Below, piece after piece: positions 10,181-20,610 of a stretch of DNA of 64,000 nucleotides. Numbering within the stretch: the first letter of the stretch is position 1; every line of letters starts with the position of its first letter. The notes under the pieces were generated by a model, which did not search any database, was not told the origin of the DNA, and saw nothing but the letters and a program-made list of their open reading frames with translations. The position numbers and the translations under genes were made by a program. This stretch comes from Allomyces arbusculus (taxonomy: Eukaryota > Blastocladiomycota > Blastocladiomycetes > Blastocladiales > Blastocladiaceae), in NCBI GenBank assembly GCA_027604705.1, contig JADHYV010000015.1, positions 62,001 through 126,000 of the forward strand. The letters are read 5' to 3'.

Positions 10181-12310
10181 ATGCAGGATCACCACCACCA
10201 CCGCGCGCGTCGCTTGGCCGACGACCCGGCGGCCACCGGCCCACCGGCACCTCATCACGGCACCCCGCAGCCGACCTCGTCACGCGCGCACTATCCCGGC
10301 GACCCACATCAGCAGCACCAGCAGCGACCGCACCGCATGCCGCCCGGTCCGCACTCGCGTGAGCGCGATCCGGCCGCGCGCACGCCGTGGTGGGCCGCGG
10401 CAGCCCCACCCTGCGACGAGCTGGACGTGTATTGGCCAGCGGGCATGCACCCGGCGTTCGAGGCGGCGCTGGCCACGGCACCGTCCGCCAACTCCAACCC
10501 AACAGCGACCACTGCGGCCCCTGCCGCCTCCACCCCTCAATCTGGCGAACCGCCCGCCCACGCTCATCCGCACGCCCATGCGCCGACCGCGACGCATCCA
10601 CTGCCCCCGCCGGCGCTGCCGCAGGCGCCGCATCATCCGCACGTGGCGCGTCCCCCGCACCAGGCACCTGACCGGCGCCGGTGGCCGGGTCCGCCGTCTG
10701 ACGTTGGCACGCATCACTCCCATCGCCACCACCACCATGCCGCTGGATCCGGCTGGACCGCGGCCAATGCGACGCTCCCACCGCCGCCCGGCCCGCCGTC
10801 GACGCGGTACGACCACCGGTACCCGCACCCCGCGCACGCGAATTTCCCGCCCCTGCCGCCGCCGCCCACGAGCACCAATTGGCCCGACCACCAGCCTCCA
10901 GCGTATCCGCAATGGACCCCGGCCACCGACACGTACGACGAGTACTCGCGCGTCCCGCCCGCGCATCACCCGCACCACCACCACCGCCACCACCTCCATG
11001 CATCGTGGTGGCCGCCGGCGACACCTGCGTCCGCGCCCCCAACCGCGCCGCCATCCGCGTGGGATCACGCTCAGGGTTGGTACTCCACGGACGAGCCGAG
11101 CGCGCAGCTGCAACCAGCGCGCAAGCGCGCGCGTGCCGCGCACGGCGACGAGAATGACGAGGGGCCCGCAGATCCGCGGGCCGCCGGTGCGGCCGAGGTG
11201 GCGGTCTCGGCGGCGGCGACAGCGAAACGAGCGCGGCAGGACGCGCGGCCGGAGCTGGGGGTGTTGGTGTTGCCGATGCCTGCGGCCACGACGGTGGCGG
11301 CGGCGACGGCGCAGGTCGAGGCGGCGCGGGGCACCGCGCCTGCACCGTTCCCCGGACCGGCGGACGAGGATGAGGGGGATGACGACGTGGACGAGGAGAA
11401 TGTGGCCGAGGCGGACGGCGAAGGTGGGGTTGCAAGCAAGTCGCGCGTACGTGCTCTCTCCACCCGACATCCAAGGACCACGACTGTGGTGTGACTCACG
11501 GCTGGCGATCTGGGTTCATGTAGCGCTCCTACCACGTCTTCACGCGCAAGACCTACGAACTGATGGTTGCGACGCTGCTCATTGCCAACCGGCACGCGCC
11601 CGCCGCCAGCGGCACGTCTGCCGTCGACCGCGCCGTTTCTGCCCTGGTCACCGCTAAGCACCCGGCCGTTTATTCCGAGACGCCGTTGCCGACCATGGCG
11701 CAGGCCGAGTGGCTGCTCAACGACCCGACGACTCCCGCCGCGCACCAGGTGGCGGGTATGACGCGTAAAAAGTGGAATCGGCTCAAGTCGAACTTGCAGC
11801 TGCACGTTGCGCGTGGCCAGTACCGGTGTTTAAGTTGGGTCAAGTGCGCGCGCGTGATTGTTCCGCAAGAGGACTGGCCGCTCGTGATTCGCGCCGTGCA
11901 TGTGGCCGCGAATGCGAAATCGGGCGATATCGAGCATCGGTCGCTCAAGCAGACATATTTGGCGGTACGTGCGACGCTGCTGGGGAAGGGAGTGTGATCG
12001 AGGGAGTGATTGAACAAGGACGGCCCGACTGATCAATTCACTTTGAATCTGTCGACAATAGCTGAAAAACACGCACCAGGCGCGGCGGTCGCGGTGCGGG
12101 ATCAGCTACGAGGACTGCGAGCAGTACTGCCAAGGGTGCGTCTGCTACGGCGCGCTCGACTCGCGGTTCTTCCAGCACTTGCAGGCCGAGACGAACGCTG
12201 CTGCGGACCGGGACGGGGCGGCTGGCGCTGACGCGACAGGCGGCGCCGAGAGTGCGGTAGATCACGCAGGCAACCAGGCCGCGGCCACCATGGATCGCGT
12301 TGGTGCGTGA
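10181..12310 (+). CDS. Tandem family member A: disordered N-terminus plus novel HHCC zinc-binding-like domain
   Basis: Three exons, 10181-11446, 11524-11964 and 12062-12310, give about 651 aa. Residues 1-420 are His/Pro/Ala-rich and probably disordered. They end with a basic patch (RKRARAAHGDEN) and an acidic patch (DEDEGDDDVDEEN). The C-terminal domain (423-600) starts RSYHVFTRKTYELMVATL, passes through GMTRKKWNRLKSNL and YRCLSWV, and ends with His548, His560, Cys592, Cys595 and Cys597 in a pattern invariant among the three paralogs (H-x11-H-x31-C-x2-C-x-C). The spacing recalls the HHCC zinc module of retroelement integrases, but no catalytic core is present. I know of no described family; a nuclear DNA- or protein-binding role is only a guess. 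It is the most divergent of the three, with extra intron 2 (97 nt) absent from B and C. Confidence 0.8.
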
Positions 12311-12941
12311 AGAGCAGCAAGCTGGAGACGGGCGCGCGAGGGCGGCGGTGCAGAGACCCGGCGCGCGCGCGTTCAGCACGGCGGGCGGCAGTATTGATTA
12401 TCCATGAGCAGTGGCCGCTGTGGCATTGTGATACATCCGCATCACCGGCATCACCGTTCAGAAGTTCTGGCACGGCTGGGTCGCTTCTGAGACCTGGGAA
12501 ACTAAGACAGTTCCCCTAGTGAGACCGCCCCCTCTCACTCTCCGTTCTCGTTTTTCGATGCAAATGCAACCCCAAGTTTCGCCGGGCCTGGATCGATCGG
12601 CACGTGATATGAGCGCGTGGTCCCTGCCCACGTTGGCCCACGGGGTCGGCGTCGTTCGCGCTCTCTGGGCACAGCCGTGGCCCACCAACGCTTCGCTCGT
12701 CGCCCCGTTGGTTCGACGCAAACGCTGCTGATGCCCTCTTCCTCCTCTCCGTTGCTGCCTGCTCCCTCCGTTGCGCTCGCCGTCTCGCCGTCGAAACGCA
12801 CACCGGCTCGCGCGCATCACCGCATCAAGATCCAACGGCCACGCAACTCTGTTGTGCCGGCCTTGACCGCTTCTGCTCTCCACGACCAACTCGACAACCC
12901 CAACCGCACGGACTCTCCCAGCACTCCCAACACCCAGCACC
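12311..12941. other. Intergenic between paralogs A and B
   Basis: About 630 bases with no supported gene. It becomes pyrimidine-rich from about 12730 (CTCTTCCTCCTCTCCGTTGC) toward the start at 12942, as is common in fungal promoters. No shared motif with the upstream regions of A or C was obvious by eye. Confidence 0.5.
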
Positions 12942-15278
12942 ATGAACCACGCCGAGACACACATGCTGCCCCCAAACACCGGCCCTGGCCCCGACCCCGG
13001 CCCCGCCACTGATGCAGCCTATAGCGCGCCCGCACCGCCTCCGCCGTCGTCCTGGCCCGTGGGTGCGCCCAGCATCTACGATTCCACCGCATGGCACACG
13101 ACATCAACGCGCGCCCCCCACCACGCCGCGTTGGCATCCGCGACCATACCCCCCGATCACGCATCTCTAGCGCGCCACACCGCGGGGCGCACGCGACGTG
13201 CCAACGCGCCAGACGGCCCGCTGCCCCCGCCGTGGCCCCCCGGCCATCCGCGCGGCAGCAGCAGCAGCAGCGTCAGGGACCCATGCGACGGTTACTACCA
13301 CCACTACTGTCCCGCTCCACATGCGCCTACGCACGCCGGCCGCGATCGGGACTACCCGGCCTACGCCGCGCCGCGGCCCCCGGCCCACTCTGCTGCCGAG
13401 CTTGCCGCAGCCGCACGCCGATTCGACGGCAGTGCCGGCCGGACCGCGGTGCGCGGTGCCGATTCATCCGCCGCGTACGCCTCGCCGCCCCTGCTGGCCA
13501 CACAACCGCCGACACGTGGCAGTGTCCCCCACGCCCAACCCGACGGCCCGTCGGCGGTGGACTCGCCCCATCCGTGGCCACGCACCGCAACCGACGGGCT
13601 CGTTCGTGCGTACTTGCCGTACGACCCGGCTCCGATGCGCGGCGCATCGGCTTTGGCAGCGGGTGCGGCGGCCGCGCTCACCATGCCTGGTGGACGTCGA
13701 GCCGCGGATGAGGCGGCAGCAAACGTGAGTTACGCGCCGCCGCCGCCGCCATTACCGCCGCCCTTGACGCGGCCGGGGTGGGGGGCGCAAGAGGGCGAGT
13801 GGTATGCCGCAACCGCACCTGGGACCGCGCCGATGTACGGTCATGGTGCAGCAGGATCGAATCCCGCGGGACCGTATGCTGGTCCGCCATATCCACCGGC
13901 GTACGCCCACGCGCCTGGACCGTATTACGACGGGTGGGGTGCGCCAGCGCCGCCGGCCGGTTGCCGCGGGTCGTATCCCGATCCTGCATCGACGCTGCGG
14001 TACGGCGAGGTGTCGGATCGTGACGCGTGGGGACCGCGGCCAACAACACAAGATGCGTGCGTGCCCTCCCAGTATGCAGCGGTGCTTTACTCGGGCCAGC
14101 AGTACGCGGACCCGCGGTACCCGGCCTCGAATTACGCGTCCGCGGCCTACCCGGGCTCGGATTACGTGCCCGCCGCGCCTTACCCAACCTTCGATCACGT
14201 TCGCGCGCCGATCGTGGACGCGCGGTACCCGCCCGCGCAGTACGCTTACCCGTCCGCGTACGCGCACGACGCGTTCCCGCACGACGCGGCACCGCGACCT
14301 GCGACGGCTGATGTTGATTATCCACCAGTTCCGGTGGTACCCGAGGCGGCCGATCCGATTCCGGCCGTGCCGTTACCGTTGGCGACCCCGCCGAAAGCGA
14401 CCGTGTGCACCAACCACGACGAGGGCGAGGACGACGACCGTGGCTCAGATGCCGACGTCGAGGTGACAGGCACGGCCGCCAAGCGCGCCGGGTCCGACGG
14501 CGACGGCGATGGCGATGGCGGCAAGGCACGCGTACGTCATTCAGTCCTGCCCTCCTGTCCACTGCTAATCAGCCCACTCAACTCACGCCTTTCTCACCCA
14601 TGATAGCGGCACTACACCGAGTTCACCAAATTCACCTACGAACTGATGGTGGCCTCGCTCGTTGCCGGCCCGCGCGGCGGCCGGTGGGGTGTCGCGCGCA
14701 AGCACACGACGCCGATCGACGTCGTGCGGTCGGCCCTCCATGCGGCTTTACGGCACCCGCCGGGCGCCGACCCGACCACGATTGCGTCGGCCCCGCACGA
14801 CCCGACCGGCCCGCTGCGCATCTTCACGCTCGAAGAAGCACTGCGCCTGGCCGCCGCGACGCGCGCACCGCCGCACGAGCTCGCCGGAATTTCGCGCAAG
14901 AAGTGGGCACGGCTCAAGGCGTGTCTGCGCATCGTGCCCGGCCGCCCGCTCTACCGGTGTCTAGCGTGGGTGGGCGGTGGGGACGCGATCTTGGCCCCGC
15001 GCGAGGACTGGGACATGATTGTGCGCGACGCGCACTTGCATCTGAATGAGGCCACGGGTATGGTCGAGCACCGCAGCTTGAAGCAGACGTTCTTGGCGGT
15101 CAAGGAGCAGTATCAGACACGCAGGTCACGGTCCGGGATCGGGTACGAGGCATGCGAGCAGTTTTGCCAGGCGTGTGTCTGTTACGGCGCGCTCGACCGG
15201 ACGGCGGAGGCGGGGGCGGCAAGTACGGGTGGTGGGGTGGGGGCGGATGTGGACGCGGGGGCGGTGCCGGCCGATTGA
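12942..15278 (+). CDS. Tandem family member B: disordered N-terminus plus novel HHCC zinc-binding-like domain
   Basis: Two exons, 12942-14531 and 14607-15278, give about 753 aa. The 75-nt intron starts GTACGT and ends TAG, and sits at the same place and phase (0) as intron 1 of A and C, just before R-x-Y at the domain start. The 530-residue N-terminus is Pro/Ala/Tyr-rich, with repeated Tyr-Pro spaced segments around 14100-14260, and ends in an acidic Asp/Gly/Glu stretch followed by KAR. The domain (531-735) contains YELMVASLVAGPRGGRWG, HELAGISRKKW, YRCLAWV and EHRSLKQTFLAVK, and has His673, His685, Cys717, Cys720 and Cys722 with spacing identical to A and C. It is much closer to C than to A. 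Function unknown; the invariant His/Cys set suggests a bound zinc. Confidence 0.8.
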
Positions 15279-16408
15279 AGCGAAGTGGATGGATGACGGG
15301 CCACGGTCACTTGCTGCCGAAGGCCGTGCACCATGTTGCGCACGGTCGCGCGGGCTGGCGCAGGCGGCCACGGGTGCGGTGCACCGCAACCGGCCGCGTT
15401 CAGGATGACGGAGGTGGACGGGCGCGCGAGGGCCACGACACGTGTTGGAGGAGCTCTTGAATGCACATGCCGCGCGAGGAGCGCGATTTTTTGTTGTAGA
15501 AATGACATGATTAGGGTTGCTCGGGGCGGTGAAGCGGCCGGAGTTGCCGTGGCGGTTTTGAGGGCCCAAAAGCCATGAAGGGGGCAACCGCGGCCGTCTC
15601 GACGGCGGACCACCGCACTGAGCTGGTGGGTTCACCGCCAAATCACGGCGCAGCCAGGCAAGTGTCGGCAGGGACGCATCGCGGACGCAACCCCACCGAA
15701 ACGCGGCGTGGGTTCACATGATGCGATGCGCCACGCCGCCAACGGTGCGCGCGGCGCGGGCGAGGTCCGGTCGCGCAGCTGGCGGGGCGGGCCAAGCACC
15801 GGCCACGCGCCCTCTGGCCGCAGCACCTTCGCGCGCCGTTCCGTTCATTCCTCTTCAAAGGCACCGCATCGCCCTCCCCCTGCCCTCCTCTCCGCGCGCG
15901 CAAGCTCGTCCTCCCTCTCTGCCCAGCCCCGCTCTCCCTCGGATCCACCCGCGTCGCCGTCGTCCTCGTCAGCCGCCCGCTCTGTCGGCCTCCCGCCCCG
16001 TCGTCGCTGTATCGCGCCCGCCAGCACCTCGCACCTTGGCGCGTGCTCCGCCACGCGCGACAGTACGTGTCCCCTCCCCCACGCCCTGCGCGACTCGTGC
16101 TCCACCTGCTCGGTTGTTGTTGCTGTTGTTGTTGGTGCGCATCGCCCCTCTGTGTGTCTCGCACCGCGTCGCCGACGGCATGCCACGTTGAGCACGACGT
16201 GGCTGCCCTCGTTGCCCTTTCTGTGACTGATGGTGGCCCGTTGGTGCCCGTAGACCCCTCGTGTGTCCCTCGCTGTGCTTGGTGTCCCACGTCACGGTTC
16301 ATCCACCGCACGCACGCGCGCATTCAACGGACGCGCCACCCCCGCCGATCCAACCACCCCCCCGTCGCCCATCCTGTCTCTCCATCTCTCCACCACCACC
16401 AACCCACC
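15279..16408. other. Intergenic between paralogs B and C
   Basis: 1,130 bases without a supported gene. From about 15850 to 16400 the + strand is pyrimidine-rich, with many CTC/CCT runs and a GTTGTTG-type repeat near 16112-16136. This is likely the promoter and leader of paralog C. The open frame that covers the second half simply extends the paralog C frame upstream. Confidence 0.5.
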
Positions 16409-18406
16409 ATGCCGCCACACGCCGTGCCGCCCAGCGACGCCGACACTGGCAATGTCGCGGACCGGTCGCCGCCAATGCACCCCAATGCCGGCCCCGGCCC
16501 CTACGACCCGTACGACTACGCGCGCGACCGCGACCACGCACACCGCGACCGCGACCGCGCGCACCGCGACCGACCCTTCGCGCATTCGCACGCGCACGCG
16601 CCGCAGCTGCCGTCCAACACGACCCCTGCCCCCGCCAACGCCGCCTCGCCCTATGCCGGGCCGCGGTACTACGCCGACGACACTGCGCGCGTCCCGGCTG
16701 CCAATGCGCGTGCTGCTCCACCGCCGCGGCCGGACTGGCGCACTGACCCGCGCGCCGGCCCGCCTCCATACTGGGCCGCACCCGACCCTTACTACTACCG
16801 CGGCCAGCCGCACGCGAGTTACCCGTACCCGCCGCCGCCGCCGCCGCCACATGCCTACGCACACCATGCGCGTGGGCCTTACCCGCCTCCTCCGCATCCC
16901 GGGTACCCGCCGCACCCCGCGCACGCGCCGCGGTACGACCACGCGCCCGGTGGAGACCGTCGCGCGAGCCCGGCAGCCGAGCGCGGACCCGACGTGGACG
17001 TGAACCGCCAACGCGATGCTGGAAATGGCAACCGTGACGTGGCCGCCGCGTCCCTGCCCATGACGTTGCCCGTTGGAACGGCTGCTCCAACGCCCGCGTC
17101 GCCCCCGCGTGCCCGGCCCGACGCGCCGCCCAGCTACGCACACCGCCCGCCGCCGCCGCACGCGCACGCGGGGTACTACCCTCCGCCCCCGCCGCCCGAG
17201 CACGACCCGCACGCCACGGCCTACGCGTACGGGCCCGGGTACGGCGGCCATCACCCGTCGCCGTACGGGTACCCGCCGCAGTATCCGCCGTATGGGCACT
17301 ACCCGCCGCATCCGCACGCGCACATGGGCCCGCCGCCGCACGCCTACGCGCCGCCCCCGCCGCCACCGACGGCCGCTGGGCCGTTGCCGCACCCGCGCCC
17401 ACAAGCCGCTGCAGCGGGCGCGGGGATGGATGTGGATGGTGATCGGCCCCCGGCTGGACCGTCGCCCACGGCGGTCCCAATCAAGCGCGAGGTGGTCAGC
17501 ACGCCGCCCATGCCCGCGGCGGCGCGGACGCCGCCCACACGCTCGGTTGCAGGCCCGGCGCCGGCACCACCCGCACCTGTGCCCGCACCGGTCCCGATCC
17601 CGACGCCGGCGGCGGATGGCGTAGATGCGGACGCGCGCGACGACGAGGATTTGGGGAGCGATGGAGATAAGCCCAAGGTGCGCGCATTCGACGCATGGAC
17701 GCTGTTCGCTCCACCTGGTTTTCCCCCCTAACTGACTCTGTTCGTCTCGTCTCGTCTTTAGCGGCAATACTACATCTTCAACAAACTCACCTACGAACTC
17801 ATGGTCGCGTCCCTCGTCGCCGGCCCGCGCGGCGCCCGGTGGGGTACCGCGCGTCCGGAAGCCAGCCCGCCACTCGATGCGATCCGTGCCGCGTTACACG
17901 CGGCCGTCCGCCGTCCCCCCACCACCCCGGGCGCGCCCGCCTCGATGCGTGTCTTCACCATGGAAGAAGCCCTGCGGTACGCCGCAGCGACTTCCACTCC
18001 GCCGCACGAGCTCGCCGGCATCTCGCGCAAAAAATGGGGCCGGCTCAAGGCGTCCCTGCACCTCGTGCCCGGCCGCGACCTGTACCGGTGCCTCGCCTGG
18101 GCGGGTGGGGACCTGATGGTCGCGCCGCGCGAGGACTGGCACGATATCATTCGCGACGCGCACTTGACACGGGATCCGGACCGCGGGCATGTCGAGCACC
18201 GCAGCTTGAAGCAGACGTTCCTCGCGGTCAAGGCGCGGTTCCAGACACGGAGGTCGAGGGGCGGGATCAATTACGACGAGTGTGAATTGTATTGCCAGAG
18301 CTGTGTCTGCTACGGCGCGCTCGACAGGGCGGTCATGGAGGCAAGGGTGCACGAGGATCCGGCGCAGCCCGTGGGGACGGTCGCTGGGGAGACCGTGGTG
18401 GCGTGA
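16409..18406 (+). CDS. Tandem family member C: disordered N-terminus plus novel HHCC zinc-binding-like domain
   Basis: Two exons, 16409-17677 and 17762-18406, give about 637 aa. The start ATG has a CCACC-ATG context. The 84-nt intron (GTGCGC...TTTAG, with CTAACTGAC) lies at the position conserved in A and B. The N-terminus has an Arg/Asp/His segment (RDRDHAHRDRDRAHRDR) and then long Pro/Tyr/His runs, closing with an acidic DDEDLGSDGDK patch. The C-terminal domain (424-620) is collinear with B: YELMVASLVAGPRGARWG, HELAGISRKKWGRLKASL, YRCLAWAGG, EHRSLKQTFLAVK. Putative metal ligands are His557, His569, Cys601, Cys604 and Cys606. Same strand, same architecture and close spacing point to local duplication. 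Function unknown. Confidence 0.8.
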
Positions 18407-18733
18407 TGGGGTTAAAGGGAGGAGGAAGAGGAGGGGGACTGTGGAGTGTCCCTGGATTCACGGGAGAGATATTTATACACGCATCCATTTTTGTGCTGAT
18501 CATTGTCGTGGAGATTGAGTCATGAGCCAGTTGTGGTGGTGCGCAGGTGAGGGAGGACTTGACTGCAAAGACTGTCAAGCGAGTATTGCCAAGCAGGTTC
18601 ACCGTTGTGTCGTCATCAAGCTGTGCATGGGCATCGCGACAATTGATCTCACGCCATCCCGCTTGGACGTGTCAGGTGCATTGTGGCCAAGAAAATACAT
18701 CCACTGCATGGACGGATTTCAGTCCAAATGCCC

Positions 18734-18751
18734 CACACACACACACACACA
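18734..18751. repeat. (CA)n microsatellite
   Basis: About nine CA units in a row, followed by a looser CA-rich tail. Seen directly. Confidence 0.9.
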
Positions 18752-19727
18752 TGCACACCCTGCCTGCAAATTGGCCCCACAAGCTGTCAAGTCAAGCAGG
18801 TTCAACAACACTTGCAGCAAGAACTGATCCTTCTCCACCAACACCACTGTCAACAGGAGCTGAGTTACTGGACTGAGATGGCAAACCATGAGAGTGCAGC
18901 TCAGCCACAGCTGCAAGAGCTGGGACATTGAGACAGGATTGGAGCATGATCTGTGTGACCTGCCAGCATCACAGCAGACAAGGTTGAAGGGACTGTGTGG
19001 CATGCCACAACAGCAGTGGCATTCGACTGGGTGGAAGAAGTCAAGCTAGATGTGGCAGCAGCATGCAGCTGGGAAAAAGTAACCATGCCAGTACCAGTCA
19101 AGCCACCTTGGCCCCCCAGCAATGCCAACTGTGTCCACAGCAGGTGCACCACACACGCAGGACCATTTGACAAGACACATGGAGGGCCATTGGGGACAGC
19201 CACAATCTCCTTCCACCATTCACAGCCATGGCTGCATGGTGGCCAGTTGTACCAGATTTGAAGACAGTGCCATGATAAATCGTAAGGGAATCGTTCTGGG
19301 ATCATGTCAAAGAAGGGCAAGAAGGGTGCAAGACTGACTTGCAGAGAGCTGTAGGACATGGTGGTGGAAATGGTTGATGACAACAAGCAAGATATGAGAG
19401 CAGGGAGTTGATACAGAAAACATGGGCAACCATTGAGGGACACAAATGGCTTCAGGGGCAGTATGCCAACACAAAACAAGCATAGGAGAAGGGCGGGGGA
19501 AGCCCAGGCTCAGCAAGAGGCACAGGTGATTGTAAGTGTCCTGTTTTGCCACAAAGCTAGCAGTGCACAAATGGCCTGGAGGCAGGAGCGAACCGAAAAG
19601 GAATGCCACGGATAGCTCGAAAAAGTGTCTCCACCCGTCAAACTCTCCTGCAAATCGTTCCTGAGCGCACTGGTGGTGCAGAACGATGTGGTCCGTCTTG
19701 CCCGCTTCGCACAAAGGTGTGCACATT

Positions 19728-19966
19728 GTGGTCGTACTTCAAACGCTGTGCCAACAGAAAGAGAAAACGGGGCCCGCATACACCCATTGCCAGAGAGGAC
19801 AGCCGTTTCGCGCGTGGGACCTGGGCGGGTGGCACTTGTTGCACGCTCAAAACCCAGACAAAATGTGCGCATTGACGTTGGCTGTGACAAAACTCTGAGC
19901 GACAGGGACGAAATACGTCAGCGGGCAGTTCTCTTTCAGTGGGGCAGGGCAGGCGTGTGCAAAGGA
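19728..19966 (+). repeat. Diverged direct repeat, copy 1
   Basis: Starts GTGGTCGTACTTCAAACGCT and runs to the GGGGCAGGGCAGGCGTGTGC segment. It aligns by eye over about 240 bases with 20371-20610 in the same orientation, with many substitutions and a few small indels. Shared landmarks in order: GGTCGTACTT.AAACG, GCCAACAG, GCCTGGGCGG-like, ACAGGGAC.AAA, ACGTCAGC, CAGTGGGGCAGGGCAGGC. No coding capacity recognised; probably an old interspersed repeat. Confidence 0.65.
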
Positions 19967-20199
19967 CGGCTCCCATTGTCGCGGCCAGGCGCAGCGAGGC
20001 GGCAGAGAATGGTAATGAGGACGGAAAGGTGGAGGCGTGGCAACGTTGTGTGTTGGTGACAGCAGTCCTGATGAAGAGAGGACTGGAGGCGGTCATGACA
20101 GGCCGCAACAGCAGCCCGAGGTCGTGGCATATTTACGCGGGCAGAAGCGCGGCAGGAGGTGTGTAAGAAAATGAAAGGAAAAGGGTCATGCCCGCCAGG

Positions 20200-20317
20200 G
20201 AGTGAACTGCGGGTGTGAGCAAGGTCAGGTTTGAACTGGCGACCTCAACTCAGTGGCCGGGAGTCAGTGATCAGCCCTGGTCGTGCTAACCGCCACTGCC
20301 CAGATCTGAATCCTGCT
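20200..20317 (-). repeat. tRNA-like segment, possible SINE remnant
   Basis: On the minus strand the sequence contains a box A-like stretch (TTAGCACGACCAGGGC) and, about 40 bases on, a box B-like stretch (CCAGTTCAAACCTGA). These are the two internal RNA polymerase III promoter elements. The T-arm pairs at four of five positions, but no acceptor stem forms, so it is not a working tRNA gene. A tRNA-derived SINE head or a decayed tRNA is the best reading. Confidence 0.35.
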
Positions 20318-20370
20318 GCCTAGCACCGACAGGACCGTTGAGGGCGCTGTCTGACGGTGGTACTACGACA

Positions 20371-20610
20371 GCGGTCGTACTTTAAACGTCACGCCAACAG
20401 GAGGAGAAAGCGAGGCCCACACTTACCTGTGAACAGAGTGGATAGCCGCCATTACATGTGTGAGGCCTGGGCGGATGGGACTCATTGCGCGTCCTTGAAA
20501 CCGGTCAAAACGTACGTGTCAACAATGGCTATGACGTTACTCTGATCGACAGGGACAAAACACGTCAGCAGGCGGTTCTCTTCCAGTGGGGCAGGGCAGG
20601 CAGGTGCAAT
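20371..20610 (+). repeat. Diverged direct repeat, copy 2
   Basis: Starts GCGGTCGTACTTTAAACGTC and ends near CAGTGGGGCAGGGCAGGCAG; the partner of the copy at 19728-19966. The two copies are separated by about 400 bases that include the tRNA-like segment. Divergence is high enough that the duplication or insertions are old. Confidence 0.65.

Noticed and set aside
10083-11474. Long minus-strand open frame (about 460 codons) opposite paralog A
   Set aside because: It is a shadow of the GC-rich coding strand: the peptide is Arg/Pro/Ala text with no domain, while the + strand has conserved paralogs, introns and a proper ATG.
16292-17767. 491-codon minus-strand open frame opposite paralog C
   Set aside because: Val/Arg/Gly repeats created by complementing Pro/His/Tyr codons; it covers the conserved intron of C and has no recognisable domain.
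10181-18406. Tandem family as copies of an LTR retroelement or other integrase-bearing element
   Set aside because: No reverse transcriptase, integrase core, terminal repeats or target duplications were seen; the genes have conserved introns and distinct intact reading frames.
18901-19479. 192-codon minus-strand open frame in the CpG-poor block
   Set aside because: Composition is that of the surrounding TG/CA-rich DNA (Cys, Ser, Leu, Thr). There is no domain and no third-position GC bias like the real genes.
20200-20317. Functional tRNA gene
   Set aside because: Box A and box B are present but no acceptor stem or clean anticodon arm can be formed.
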